Source of the DNA: Ditylenchus dipsaci
Lineage: Eukaryota; Nematoda; Chromadorea; Rhabditida; Anguinidae
Direction: 5' to 3'
Assembly: GCA_004194705.1 (NCBI GenBank)
Contig: SADC01001301.1
Span: 558,001 to 622,000 of the forward strand
Length of the DNA: 64,000 nt
Positions 48,801 to 58,499 of this stretch are shown one piece after another. A program made the translations under genes and the position numbers. How positions within the stretch are numbered: the stretch's first letter is position 1; the number at the start of each line of letters is the position of its first letter. The notes beneath the pieces are model-generated. The model ran no database searches. It saw only the letters and a program-made list of their open reading frames with translations, and was not told where the DNA came from.

Positions 48801-51800
48801 AATAAAAAAGTCCAATTGGTCGTGACATAAAATGACGAGATGCCTTAGGGACTATTGGCTCTGAACCTAATGAAGAAGTACGGTATGCGTAAGCCTAAAA
48901 CACGTTGCCTAGTGTCCGTCTCGGTAGCAAGAACATTAAAACATTTAGGGTGCATTTTTTTGCCTCCTCACTCGGTAATGGCTATTTTTTTTAATTTTTG
49001 AAAATCATTTAGCTAAGATTCAGGGTAGCAAAATAAAGTACTGATCAAGTCACTGTGGGTTTGAGAATTTTGATGAGTTGAGATGCACGCTGGAACAGCA
49101 CTAGGCTGGCATTTGCCGAACACGACAATTGGGCGGATGCGGCATTGGCCCGAGTAGCTCAGATTTCATAACCCGGAATCGCGTATCATCAAGTTTTGAG
49201 ACCGTTTTAAGCCGAGAAACAGGATACAAAAAATGATTTAGCGGGTGCTCGATTATTTCTGACCAAAAATGTTGACCTAAAATCGACTTTTTGCCTCAGG
49301 TTACCAAGGTAAAACACCCTAGAAGGGTATCTAGGGACCATAATCAGGAAGAATTTGTATATAGTTTTGTTTATTGAGGACTACCGCATGAAGAAAAACT
49401 GATATACACACTCCTTTTTTTCCAGCTCTAGTGACCAAAACAAAGAAGAATACTCTTATGTAAATAAAAAATAAGGTATCCAGCTCCCCTCCAGTACTAT
49501 TTTCCTGTGTCCTAAGTCGAAAAGTCGATTTGCGGTAAAATATTTTGTTGGCCGAAAATTTAAAAGCACTCGTTTAAAACATGTTTTTTTTATTGTTTGA
49601 AAGGCTTGAAACGCTCTTAGAAGTTAAGAAAACGCAATTTTGGCTTGTGCCATCTGAGCTACTCCTGCCCTAAAATCACGGACCGTACGAAAAACACGGT
49701 CCGTGTTGAAAAATTATCGACTCTGAATTCTGTGTTTTCACGATTCTTTTTCCGATCTTTTTTTACAGAAATGCTGCTCATAAATTTGGGCGTTCGATTA
49801 AACTGAAAAAGACATGCAAAAAATAAATTTACCTGCTAACTAAAAAAATCGGCCCGAAAATATTAACGGACCGTATCACGGTCCGTGTTCACGGACCGTG
49901 ATACGGCCCATTGTGGGTGGCAATCCATTCCGTTTCACGGACCGTTTCACGGCGCGGTTTACGGACACGAACACGGTCCATTGTGGGCGAGAACACGGTC
50001 CGTATTACGGACGCGGACACGGATACGGATGCACTGTGGGCATCCCATTACAGAAACACAATCTAAAAAGGTACAATGGATACAGTTAAACTTAGATATA
50101 TGGGTCTCTCCAATAAAGGTGCCGCATAAGCTCAATTTGATTGATTTTACGTTAAATGTTGCAAAATCATCTCCTGAAATAGTGGTCTGAAATAGTATAA
50201 CCCTTTGACTTAGAAAAGTTTGGGGACTGACATTGATAGTGTTGCGGTTTGTATTGCATTAATGGCAGATCAGATGCCTAGACATTTATTTGAGCAAATT
50301 TTTGTGTTAAAAAAATGTGGACAAGATTTCCGAAATTACCGAGATAAAGTCAACTTTATAGCATTTCGCAAATTGGACAATGGATAATCCACACACCAAC
50401 CAAACCAAGTGGTGGTCCGTTTGTTGTGAAATTCTTTTACATATTTTTCGGGTTCCAAAACCTGCTTTTTGCACTAATGCGAGCACTCTAAAGAAGGTTT
50501 GATAACAGTAAGATGCTATTTTGTAGGGTATTTTTTGATAACACTTTAGCATTAGATACCAATACCCAGGTACTACTACCTAGGTACTTCCACCTGAGTA
50601 CCGATAATTAGGCATTGCAATTTGGACTGACACCTCAGTACTACTTAGGTACGACAGCCTGAGCACCACCTGGATGCCCATGGGGTATGAAACTGTTACA
50701 GAACTGGGGTTCCTGCAAGTCAAATCGTTGTTTTAGCATTATAAAAACGTGTTCAGGAGACAATTCTGAATAAGGTACGATGATTTTTAATTACTTAAAC
50801 CTAACTCCAGAATTTTAGATTCTGGAGGTGGATAACCATATAGGTGAGGTACCAGGTGATTTTCCTTAGTGACCATGAATAGGGTGGTTCAAAATGGAAT
50901 AACGTGCAATACTGAGCAATAAAGTCCATCTGACTGGAATTCTGACTGGAACTTTTTCTCGCAAAAATTTAACCGGTTCTTGTAAACCTCCCAAAAACAG
51001 TTTCGCCCCAAAAACATACTTTATATGTTAGAAAATAAAAGGGAATGCAGAATTACAACTAAAAAAATTTGCACCAAATAAAAGCCAATTTGCCCCCAAA
51101 AAAAGATTTTTTTGCCCCAAACAAAAGTCTTTTTGACCCAAAAAAAAGTCTTTCTTGACCCAAAAAAGTCTTTTTGCTCCAGAAAAAAGCTTTGTCCGAC
51201 TCTATATGCATTTTATGATCAAGAGTACTTCTTATCCTAGTAGCGCCCAAATGTGTTCAAGGGTGGTCGCAAACTTTCTGAACAACCTGATATATTACAG
51301 AGATGTTGCAGCAAAATTAATTAATGATTAATAATTAATTGTGTAATATATTGTATAATTAATAATTTTATTTGCCAGAAACTAGAATCGCAGGGCTACC
51401 TGATCGTATGAAAACTTTGAAAAAAAATCTGAAAATTTATAGGAAAGAGCTGATAGAAAGGGAAAACTAAAATCTATGACAGAGATTAGGAAATCTGACA
51501 GAAAAAAGTGAATCTGTGGTAAAAAAAAGTTTGCCCAGCATAAATTCAGAGAAGCTTCTAGCGAGATAATTCCAATTTAATATTTTTATACTTACTGACG
51601 TAAATCAGATGCATCTTTTACAGAACGGAGCTAAACTGGTGTGAAGTTAATCCGAATGTGTGTTTATTCTGAGTGACATTAGTCTCGAAGTTCATTACAA
51701 GTAATTTTAATCAGACCAGGCAAATCGCTTCAGCGGTGTCCTTATTTCGAACTGACGTTATCTGGAATGTCTTTAACTGTATATTTCATAAAAAACCACT

Positions 51801-53842
51801 TTCAGTTGGAGCCAAATTTACTGGAAAGACATTTCTGGCAGCCAAAATTGCCAAGAAATCAGCTTTTCCATTCATCAACATCTTGACACCCGATTCATTT
51901 GGAACAGACAAGCTAAAAAAGTTGGACAGCACTTTTGTAGATGCCAAGGCTTCACCACTCAGTTGTCTAGTGCTTGACAATTTGGAGAGAATTGCAGGTA
52001 CAATTTGATAATAATTTTCTTGGTGATAAAAAGTGTAGTATCATTTTTTTAGAATATTCTGAAACTTTTAAAAGATTTAATCAAGGTGTGATTTTTAAGC
52101 TTAACGATTTGCTTGAAAAACGTCCTCCAGAGGTAATTTTAATTTTCAAGAGGTGCTGATCTGCTGAACGTAGGATTAAAACGACATTTTTTTAAGAATT
52201 ATCAGCATTATTATTATGCCTACCGATTCTTATAAAAATGCTTTTAGTTAACTATTTTTATACCGAATAAACTGTGAAATTGCTCGTATATTACTTGAGA
52301 AATTCACCAGTTAAATCGGCGGGTCTCACTCTGAGTCAGAATGAGTGGGCGGTCATTCTGAGTCATCAACTTTAGGCATTTTTTAAGAACAAAATTTATT
52401 GAAAAAAAACAAATCCAAATATATTTTTGGTTGCTCCATTTTCTTTCCTCTTTCGATTGGTGTATAAAACGTGTCTGTGTAATTTTGAAAAAATCAGCAT
52501 GAGGTCATTTTGAGAAGTTGACGAGCATTTCTAACACTTGAGCTGGCCTAACGTTTTATTAAAGCTTACGCGCTTCAGCAACATCTGAGCACCATATTGT
52601 AGCGCAGTTCAAGGGCTACAAAACCCATTTTACAAAATACAGTTTGAAAATCTGAACATTGAGATATGGCCTTTGAAAATTTGAATTGATTGAAAAAAAT
52701 GACCAAAATCCAAGTTATTCCAATCTTTTCCGAGTGGTCATTTGGTCATTTTTTTCAATTAGTTGAAATTTTCAAAAGGCCATATCTCAGGATCCAGATT
52801 TTCAGAATGCATTCTGGAAAATGGGTTTTGTAGCTCTTGAACTGCGCTACAATATGGTGCTGAGATGTTGCTAAAGCGCGTGAGCTTCAATAAAACATTA
52901 GACCAGCTCAAGTGTTGGAAATGCTCGTCAACTTCTCAAAATGACCTCACAAGTGTTCGGAGCTAAATGCTGAGTTTTTCAAAATTACACAGGCAACTTA
53001 TTTACACAATCGAAAGAGGAAGGAAAATGGAGCAACGATATATTTTGGATTTGTTTTGTTCAATAAATTTTGTTCTTAAAAAAATGCCTAAAGTTTGTTC
53101 ACGAACTTTTCAGACACACGGTGGTTAAGCGAAAAATGCCTAATCCCAAAATTAGCCAAAAACAAAAAAGTTTATTTGAATGTCAAGAACACGATTTGGA
53201 TTTGGCTCTTATCTAAGATTTCTGTGCTTCTCAGCCTGAGCATCAGTCAAAAAATAGGAAAGATCAAGGCTTGATGGTGTTTTTGTCAATAAATACCCCA
53301 AATTTTTCCGCTCCAATAAAGTTGAACGCGAATTTTTTTCCAAACAGGTGCTTTTTGAAATCAAACGAATTACATAAGCAACCTCCAAATATGAGTGAAA
53401 AATACGGAGACATACAAACATTCCAAATAAAAAAGGCTCACACCGCTGCTTTGTTTCTTTCTCTCTTTAATTTCAGGACAAACGCTTGCTAGTGCTGGCC
53501 ACCTGCTCATCATCTGAGTTTATTCAAGATATAAAGTTGAAAAACTTCTTTAATTACGTGTTACAAGTGCCTTCTATCAACAAACCTGAGCACATTTCTA
53601 AAGTGGTAGACTCTGTAAATGCTTTTACTGCAGAAGAAATGCCCTTGTTCCGAAATTATTTGAGCAATCTGCCCACCCACATTGAGCTAGGTATAAAGCA
53701 GATTTTTGAAGCTCTTGAGCTCCTTGACGCCATTTCTCTAAATGAAAAAGAGGCAGAGGAGATAACACCAACTGGACAGCCTGATCCGGTGAAAGGCAAT
53801 GATGAGCACAAAAAGAGAGTTAAAAATTTTTCAAAGGTTTAG
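38585..53842 (+). CDS. nsf-1: NSF-type AAA ATPase (Sec18 family) with apparent tandem N-domains
   Basis: Hexameric ATPase that disassembles SNARE complexes with alpha-SNAP. N-domain 1: 38585-38853, 38906-39175, 39643-39710, 39761-39799, 39853-39865. N-domain 2: 40049-40406, 40985-41303. D1: 41382-41521 ([14 protein letters not shown]), 42592-42662 (Walker A GPPGTGKT), 42720-42811 ([15 protein letters not shown]), 46311-46422 (Walker B VIIFDEFD), 46485-46708 ([22 protein letters not shown]), 46765-46991 ([14 protein letters not shown]). D2: 47907-48060, 51806-51997 (Walker A GAKFTGKT), 52053-52132, 53477-53842 (TAG stop). Most splice phases match. Apparent one-base frameshifts occur near 39030, 40370, 46798 and 46906, and the 41303/41382 junction is unresolved. 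ATG 38585 is the first in-frame Met after an acceptor at about 38559; an out-of-frame CPNPS just before it resembles the CPN start of NSF, so the true 5' end may be upstream. A 3-kb nested repeat fills the intron 48061-51805. Confidence 0.9.
40049..41303 (+). other. Second NSF N-domain module
   Basis: Exon 40049-40406 begins [12 protein letters not shown], matching the CPxxELSLTN start of NSF N-domains. It continues through a stretch alignable to the first double-psi barrel ([20 protein letters not shown] against the worm TVRANNTVPKGEIGFGLIQ region). Exon 40985-41303 ([20 protein letters not shown] onward) aligns more weakly to the second half of the N-domain. The exon is one base short relative to its splice phases; restoring the A-run near 40370 gives [12 protein letters not shown], like TMTIEIDFLQKKS. 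It lies directly upstream of the linker and D1 exon at 41382. Confidence 0.65.
41757..41894. mobile_element. CCGTATTT-family MITE (word TAATTATAGACCC), coreless
   Basis: CCGCATTTTCTCCAATTATA ... TATAATTAGAGAAAATATG. Both arms use the same word as 5461-8441 but there is no long core, only a C-run/G-run centre. The ends are mutated. Confidence 0.7.
42090..42587. repeat. 500-bp palindrome abutting NSF exon 42592-42662
   Basis: TACCAATGCTCCAATCCGTTTT ... AAAACAAAAATATTGGT halves, centred near 42330 (GACATTCTTATCTTTAAACA / TGTTTAAAGATAAGAATGTT). The right tip is about 4 bases from the acceptor used by the Walker A exon. Confidence 0.7.
43185..44125. repeat. TAGCCGCAGCCGCA word clusters
   Basis: Two clusters (43185-43285 and 44030-44125), both in the orientation CTAGCCGCAC..ATAGCCGCAG.CGCAGCCGCA. 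Each is partly self-complementary (GCGGCTAGCCGC). They flank the TTAA-type hairpin at 43326-43510 and unassigned sequence. Confidence 0.6.
43326..43510. mobile_element. Small TTAA-flanked hairpin element, copy 2
   Basis: TTAA at 43322 and 43511. AGGACCATATCTGTTGATGC ... GCATCAACAAGCATGGTTTT, with ATGACACTTCTCTTTGATCT / GAGAGACGCAAGAGAAATGT arms as in 34459-34646. Confidence 0.6.
45034..46170. mobile_element. CCGTATTT-family element (word AATTGCCGCCCC), copy 2, right end broken
   Basis: Nearly identical to 10210-11394, including the tRNA-like unit at 45321-45991, but the right terminal AAATACGG is missing (the sequence diverges after CTCTAATTGTCGACC). It lies in an NSF intron before the Walker B exon. 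Confidence 0.85.
47181..47568. mobile_element. Element with GAGTTAGAGTTCG word arms
   Basis: TGGCCTGTTCACGTTGTTAG ... CTAACAACGTGAACAAGCCA. Both arms are built of GAGTTAGAGTTAGAGTTCG. The outer GGCxxGTTCACG is shared with the element at 62396-62626. TSD not clear. Confidence 0.75.
48160..51200. mobile_element. 3-kb inverted-repeat element with AAAAGTCTTTTTGGGG word arms, NSF D2 intron
   Basis: Left arm 48171-48390 and right arm 50920-51190 are long complements (GGGGGCAAATTGGCTTTTAT / ATAAAAGCCAATTTGCCCCC; CTTTTTCTCGCAAAAATTTA). The right arm repeats GACCCAAAAAAGTCTTTTT. An element with CACGGACCGTAAAACGGTCC words is nested inside. Confidence 0.75.
48405..50050. mobile_element. Element with ACGGACCGTAAAACGGTCCG word arms
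   Basis: ATGGGCTGCACCCAATGGGC ... GCACTGTGGGCATCCCAT. The words CGTATCCGTGTCCG, CACGGACCG and ACGGTCCGTG recur in the left (48410-48550) and right (49677-50035) parts. The middle has no recognised coding sequence. Confidence 0.7.
52370..53093. mobile_element. Palindromic element (hairpin family, copy 3), NSF intron
   Basis: TTTAGGCATTTTTTAAGAAC ... GTTCTTAAAAAAATGCCTAAA halves centred near 52735. The inner arms CACCATATTGTAGCGCAGTT and CTGAACATTGAGATATGGCC match 17985-18075 and 20215-20310. The outer half (ATATATTTTTGGTTGCTCCA etc.) is unrelated to the other two copies. Confidence 0.78.
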
Positions 53843-54339
53843 AGGAGGTACTTCTGCAAATGCCTGTTCATTTCAACATGTATGCTTGATTGTGTTTCTG
53901 TAGTGCTGTCATTTGGAAAATACTTTTGATTTGTCGGCCATATGTCTTGTTTCTCGTATAAATTGTAACAGTCAAACAAATATGGATTTTTAAGCAATGT
54001 TTTGTTTTTTGTCTTTTTGTCGGTGTCCAGTACGAGATGTTAAGTATATCATACGACCTCTAATAGTGGATCAAATCGAATCGCAGCAGCAAATTACTAA
54101 TCGAGCACCTGATTTTCAGAATCGCATATCATACATAGGCTCTCAACTCAAGTTTTTTTAAAATAAGTACAATTGCTCAAAATAAGTACATTTAGGGTAT
54201 TTTAATGAAAATATGCTATTTTATCCATGCCATAACTATAGCCATGCCTGGGTCCCCCAGTGTAAAAAATCCAGAAAATACAAGATACAAGTAAAGTGTT
54301 TCCAAGTGCACACTTTAATTATTTATATTAAGATTACTG

Positions 54340-54823
54340 ACGTCTAAATCAAAAAACTATCGAGGAATCGATTGGAATTATTTTCAGCGCTACTTTACTC
54401 TCAGCAAATGCTCTAATTTTAGGATTCAATGGAAATGACAGTCCTGTGTAGGATAGCATGTAATTGGACATCGTCTGACGTTCTTTATATTCTAGTTCTA
54501 ACTAAATATTATTTTTTTTCTGTGTGATAATTCAAATAAAAGCCTAGAGTCTTAGCTACATTTTAGTGTATGGAACATGTGATTTGTAGAAAAAGTGAGA
54601 AAATATCAACTAACCCAGTCACAGAAAAACCCTAAAGATTTTCGGAAATTTAGCATAGTTTAGCCGATGAATAAGCTTCAGTAGGTGTGAAACACTGCGC
54701 TGATGAACTTTATAGAAAGCCAAGAGTGCAAGGATCATTTTGACATCAAACATGTAAATCAAAAGAGATAAAAAATAAGATATGCACCCATTAGTCGAAC
54801 CTGTGACTTAGACGATGCGTATA
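54340..54823. repeat. tRNA-T-arm-like repeat, diverged copy
   Basis: Colinear with 10740-11184 and 7880-8280. Shared phrases: CAGCAAATGCT, GTGTATGGAACATGTGA, GTGTGAAACACTGCG, and the tip GTCGAACCTGTGACTTAGAC. The left tip is not recognised. Confidence 0.6.
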
Positions 54824-54829
54824 AGAAGT

Positions 54830-57175
54830 ACTCTCTCGAGAAAATTTTCGGTCTTCAACGCCCTAAAAACAAGTTTTTCATACGATTATGTAGTCCTGCC
54901 AAAATCCTTTTCGAGTGCTCGAAATTGTTTTCGAGCGCTTGACATTCGAATTTTAAAAATTTTCTGCTCGAAATTTGAAAATTTTCAAAATTTTAAGCGA
55001 AAATATTGAGATCGAGAGCTTGACTCCACAACTCGACAACCCGCATACTTTTATACAAAATGTAACAAAATCACATGCGATCTTATCTAGTTTTTTACTC
55101 CATTTATTTTTTTATTTTTTTTGCTCCAGGTTGAGAAGCATCTTACAGGCGCCTAATTCAGGTGGTTTACTTTCCATTCTCGTAGACCTACTGTTTCAGT
55201 AGTCTGCCGTGTTGCGTGGCATTCCAGCCTTAATTTGCCAAACGGATCACTCATAAGATTTAAAACCCACAATTTTCAAACTCAAGGGTTCAAACTTCAA
55301 AATTTCACAGCAAACTTCAAATCTAAATGCAAAAGGTCCTCCGCCTTCAGTAGTATTTGAGCCAAGTTTTCACACTTGAAAGGATGCCGCCTTTGCCCCA
55401 TACCTATGAGGCACTTTAAATATAAGCCCTTTACCCTTAATAACTCTACGTCGCAATTTCAAAGGTTTCGTCCTGGAAATGCATTAAAATTTTGTTGTCT
55501 AAATGGATAGATGGATTTACCAAACTCGCATGGTGGTCGTACCCACTCACTGTAAGCGATATCTTATTTTTTAATGAATATAGATAGTCAGTGTTTGTAA
55601 TTTGAGTCTCGCTGGATACATAAATTTGGTGGACCTGCATGGTGGTCGTTCTCAGTCATCCTCTTCATAGCCTCTTGAATACAACAGGTCAAATAAAATG
55701 TTATATTTTCGTTAATGATGAATAAATCTAATGAGTCCTGTTGCAAATGAATAAATTTCAAAACAAACACTTTCTATTCGTTTCCTTGTCATTGCTGTAG
55801 CGAATAAATCATGTTACATTTTTGTATAAATATTCGGCAAAAGTCAATACCGAGCTATCAGCTTCTAAGGATGTGACTCATTTTTTCAAGTTTATATCAG
55901 ACCCGCGCGATGTCTGTTTCTCTAAAAATCAATTGTTAACTTGGACTTGCGCGGTGGTATTCAAATGAGTTCTGTGAACAATGAGTCTGTTAGTAAAATA
56001 TTTAGCATTTATTATTTTAAAATATATGGCTCAACTTTTGTAGATTTTAAGAAGTCATTCCATAGTTTGACTTGGAGCGAACACGGAAGTCTCGAAATAA
56101 TCGAAGTGCAGCGAAAACGGTTAAGCAGCGTTCAAAAAACAACAAAGCAATGAAGGTCCGTCAAACTTCAATAAAAAGTAATCTTTTTTCGGTAGCCAAA
56201 AACGCACTTAACAGAAAATACAACAGCGTCAACCGCAGTTTTCATAAGAATGGTTTTTGTTTGTTCAATTACTACAGCTGAAAGGATGCGCGTCAAAGAA
56301 TATGTCGCAAGTCTTTGAAGATGTAGTTCTCTTTTGCTTTATTAGAAAACCCGATAAAAGAGTTTGAGAATATAATATTAGAGGTCTGATTTTTTAATAA
56401 TGGAGTGTTAAATAATATAAGAATCTTTAGATCTGCGATGCTGTAACTCAGTGGGACTCTCATCATCCTCTTGAAATTGTCGAGAGCAAAACAATCGCTG
56501 CTGCTATTCTTAGTCATGGGATCGGGAACTGCAACTTTTTGCCGTGGACAGATGTTGGCCTTACTTTAGAGCAAATAAGTATGTTGAAGCACGTCGATGA
56601 ATATCAAAGTACAGAATGAAGAAGCGCCACATAAAGAAAACATCACAAAACGATTTATGAATCAAATGTTATGCTCAGTCTATTGTTTTAGTGTCATAAA
56701 AATGTTGTGGTTTGTTTCAAAGTATCTCCTTATAGAAAAACGAACGAGCGTATTTTATAAATATTGCACAAGAAACAATTTTTCATGATTCCTACACAAT
56801 AAGAAAAGCTACGATTCAATTAGAAAATAGTTTCATAAAAATTTTCATTAAATTTAAATTCACAAAAAAAGAATCGAAATAGAATCCTATATGTTATACA
56901 AATCATTTTTGTAGCAAACTAAAATTCAAGCGTGAAAATATAAATATGATTTTGCAAGGTACGTTCAGCGAAAAAAAAATCCCGCTCGTAGGGCGGACAA
57001 AAGCTAGTAAATAATAATAATAAAATGTTGGATGAAGAAAGATTTTAAAAAATTCGTATACAATTTGTGATTTCGGTAAAGGTGATTTATTAAATTTTAG
57101 ACATCAATTAAAAATATTTTTTCAAAATTTTAGAAAATCAAATTTTAATTATCAGTAATTACTACAATTTTCTAT
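54830..57175. other. Stretch without a supported gene; possible Helitron 3' end
   Basis: No exon recognised. Two partial repeats of GCATGGTGGTCGT (55525 and 55640). At 56982-57008 a short hairpin CCGCTCGTAGGGCGG is followed by GACAAAAGCTAGT, which fits the hairpin-plus-CTAG 3' terminus of Helitrons. No 5' end was found, so this is tentative. Confidence 0.35.
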
Positions 57176-57730
57176 TTATTTAACTTCCACTTGCAAAGTG
57201 ATTGTTCCATTCTGCTTAGTAGTATTATCTCCAGCTTCTTTAAATGCTCGAAATAATCCTTGAGGGTCAGTGTCCTGGTCATCCACTTCCATCCATTCAA
57301 TCACAAACTTGTCTTCCACTCCAGCCCCAAAGTCAGCTGACTCTGAAGCGTTTTCGTCTGCTACTCTAGTGGGTAGTCTTCGAATAAACTCAATAGCTGC
57401 ATGACCTGATTTTCTAGGCACTATTCCATATACTGGTCGCACTCTGTACACGTGGTTGTTGGTAGATTTTACCTGCAGTAAACGGGTTAAATACCAGTCC
57501 TAATGTATTAGTCTTCAGTAAATTATCGCTTATGTATTAGTGAATTTACCGATTTTCAACTTACCCCTAAATTTAACAACCCTAGTCTTTACTCTGTGTT
57601 TACTCGTCAAATTACTTACTTTGAAAGCAATTTTGGTCTCACTTGCATTCTTGAGTTCATGGATAGATGTGTGCCAACCATTGGCGTCTGGAAACACAGC
57701 CACTTGAGGATCCAGGGATACGCTCGCCAT
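57176..57730 (-). CDS. Small Major Sperm Protein (MSP)-domain protein
   Basis: Two exons, 57730-57620 (ATG at 57730, donor AAA|GTAAGT) and 57472-57176 (acceptor TTTACTGCAG, TAA stop), give about 135 residues that are essentially one MSP immunoglobulin-like domain. The junction restores KIAFKVKSTNNHVYRVRPVYG, the hallmark of MSP/VAP/SSP domains. No transmembrane segment follows, so it is not a VAP; it most resembles the nematode sperm-specific SSP/MSD type, which is about 110 residues. The extra length is an acidic insert (ADENASESADFGAGVEDK) after the conserved arginines and a DDQDTDPQG loop. No frameshift was seen. MSP-domain proteins bind FFAT-like peptides or polymerise in sperm pseudopods; which applies here cannot be told. 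Confidence 0.88.
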
Positions 57731-58499
57731 TGACAGCCAAATATAAGTCAACTTATGTCATGAAGTTTGAAAAAAATTGAGGGCAAAGAAAAACATTTAT
57801 TGTTTTCATTTAAAGTACCAACCTTTTTTGCCACCATTTTTCGCCTAGACAACAAAAGAAAATGGCCAAAACGCATTGATTTTTAGAGAACAAAAGAAGT
57901 GCCAAGCAACTAGGTTTATTTTAAAAAAGGTTTCCCCAAGAGCTTTTAGCAAAATTACCTTTCAGAGGGTGAAGAAAAGAATATATAGAATTTTTTATGA
58001 TCTCAGGTGGGTGTGTGCCACGTTAGACTCACTAGGGAACTTCCAGTGATGTCTTTTTCAAAGACCTCCTTGAGAGGTTTTTTTGCAGATTCGCGTAGAG
58101 CACCCCAGACTTCTATAATGAAGTTCTGCCCCTTTTAGCATGCCATTTCAAAAAGTTGGAGAGAATAGGTCTTTTGAAGTTTTCGAAAACCCATGACACG
58201 AGTATGATGGTTTTTAGCCTACTTTCGGAAGCTCTCGTGTTTTTAGTGTATTTTGACTTTCCAAAGTTATGTGGAGTGTTTTATGGCATATTACATATTT
58301 GTTAATCAGCATTTTGCTGATTTTGCTAATTTCTTTGCTTATTTCAATAAAATCACCACCACACTTTTTGAATTAATTGTCAGGGAATTAGATCTCTATA
58401 ATCACCCACGATTTCGTTAATTTCAGCATCGTGATTCACAAAAAATCAAACCAAGAACAGTATAAAATTTAAAAAAATCGCGTTTTAGAGGCGCTCTGT

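Noticed and set aside
55941..56281. Two overlapping plus-strand open frames with basic residues
   Set aside because: No family resemblance, no clear splice structure, and they lie in a repeat-like stretch ending in a possible Helitron terminus.
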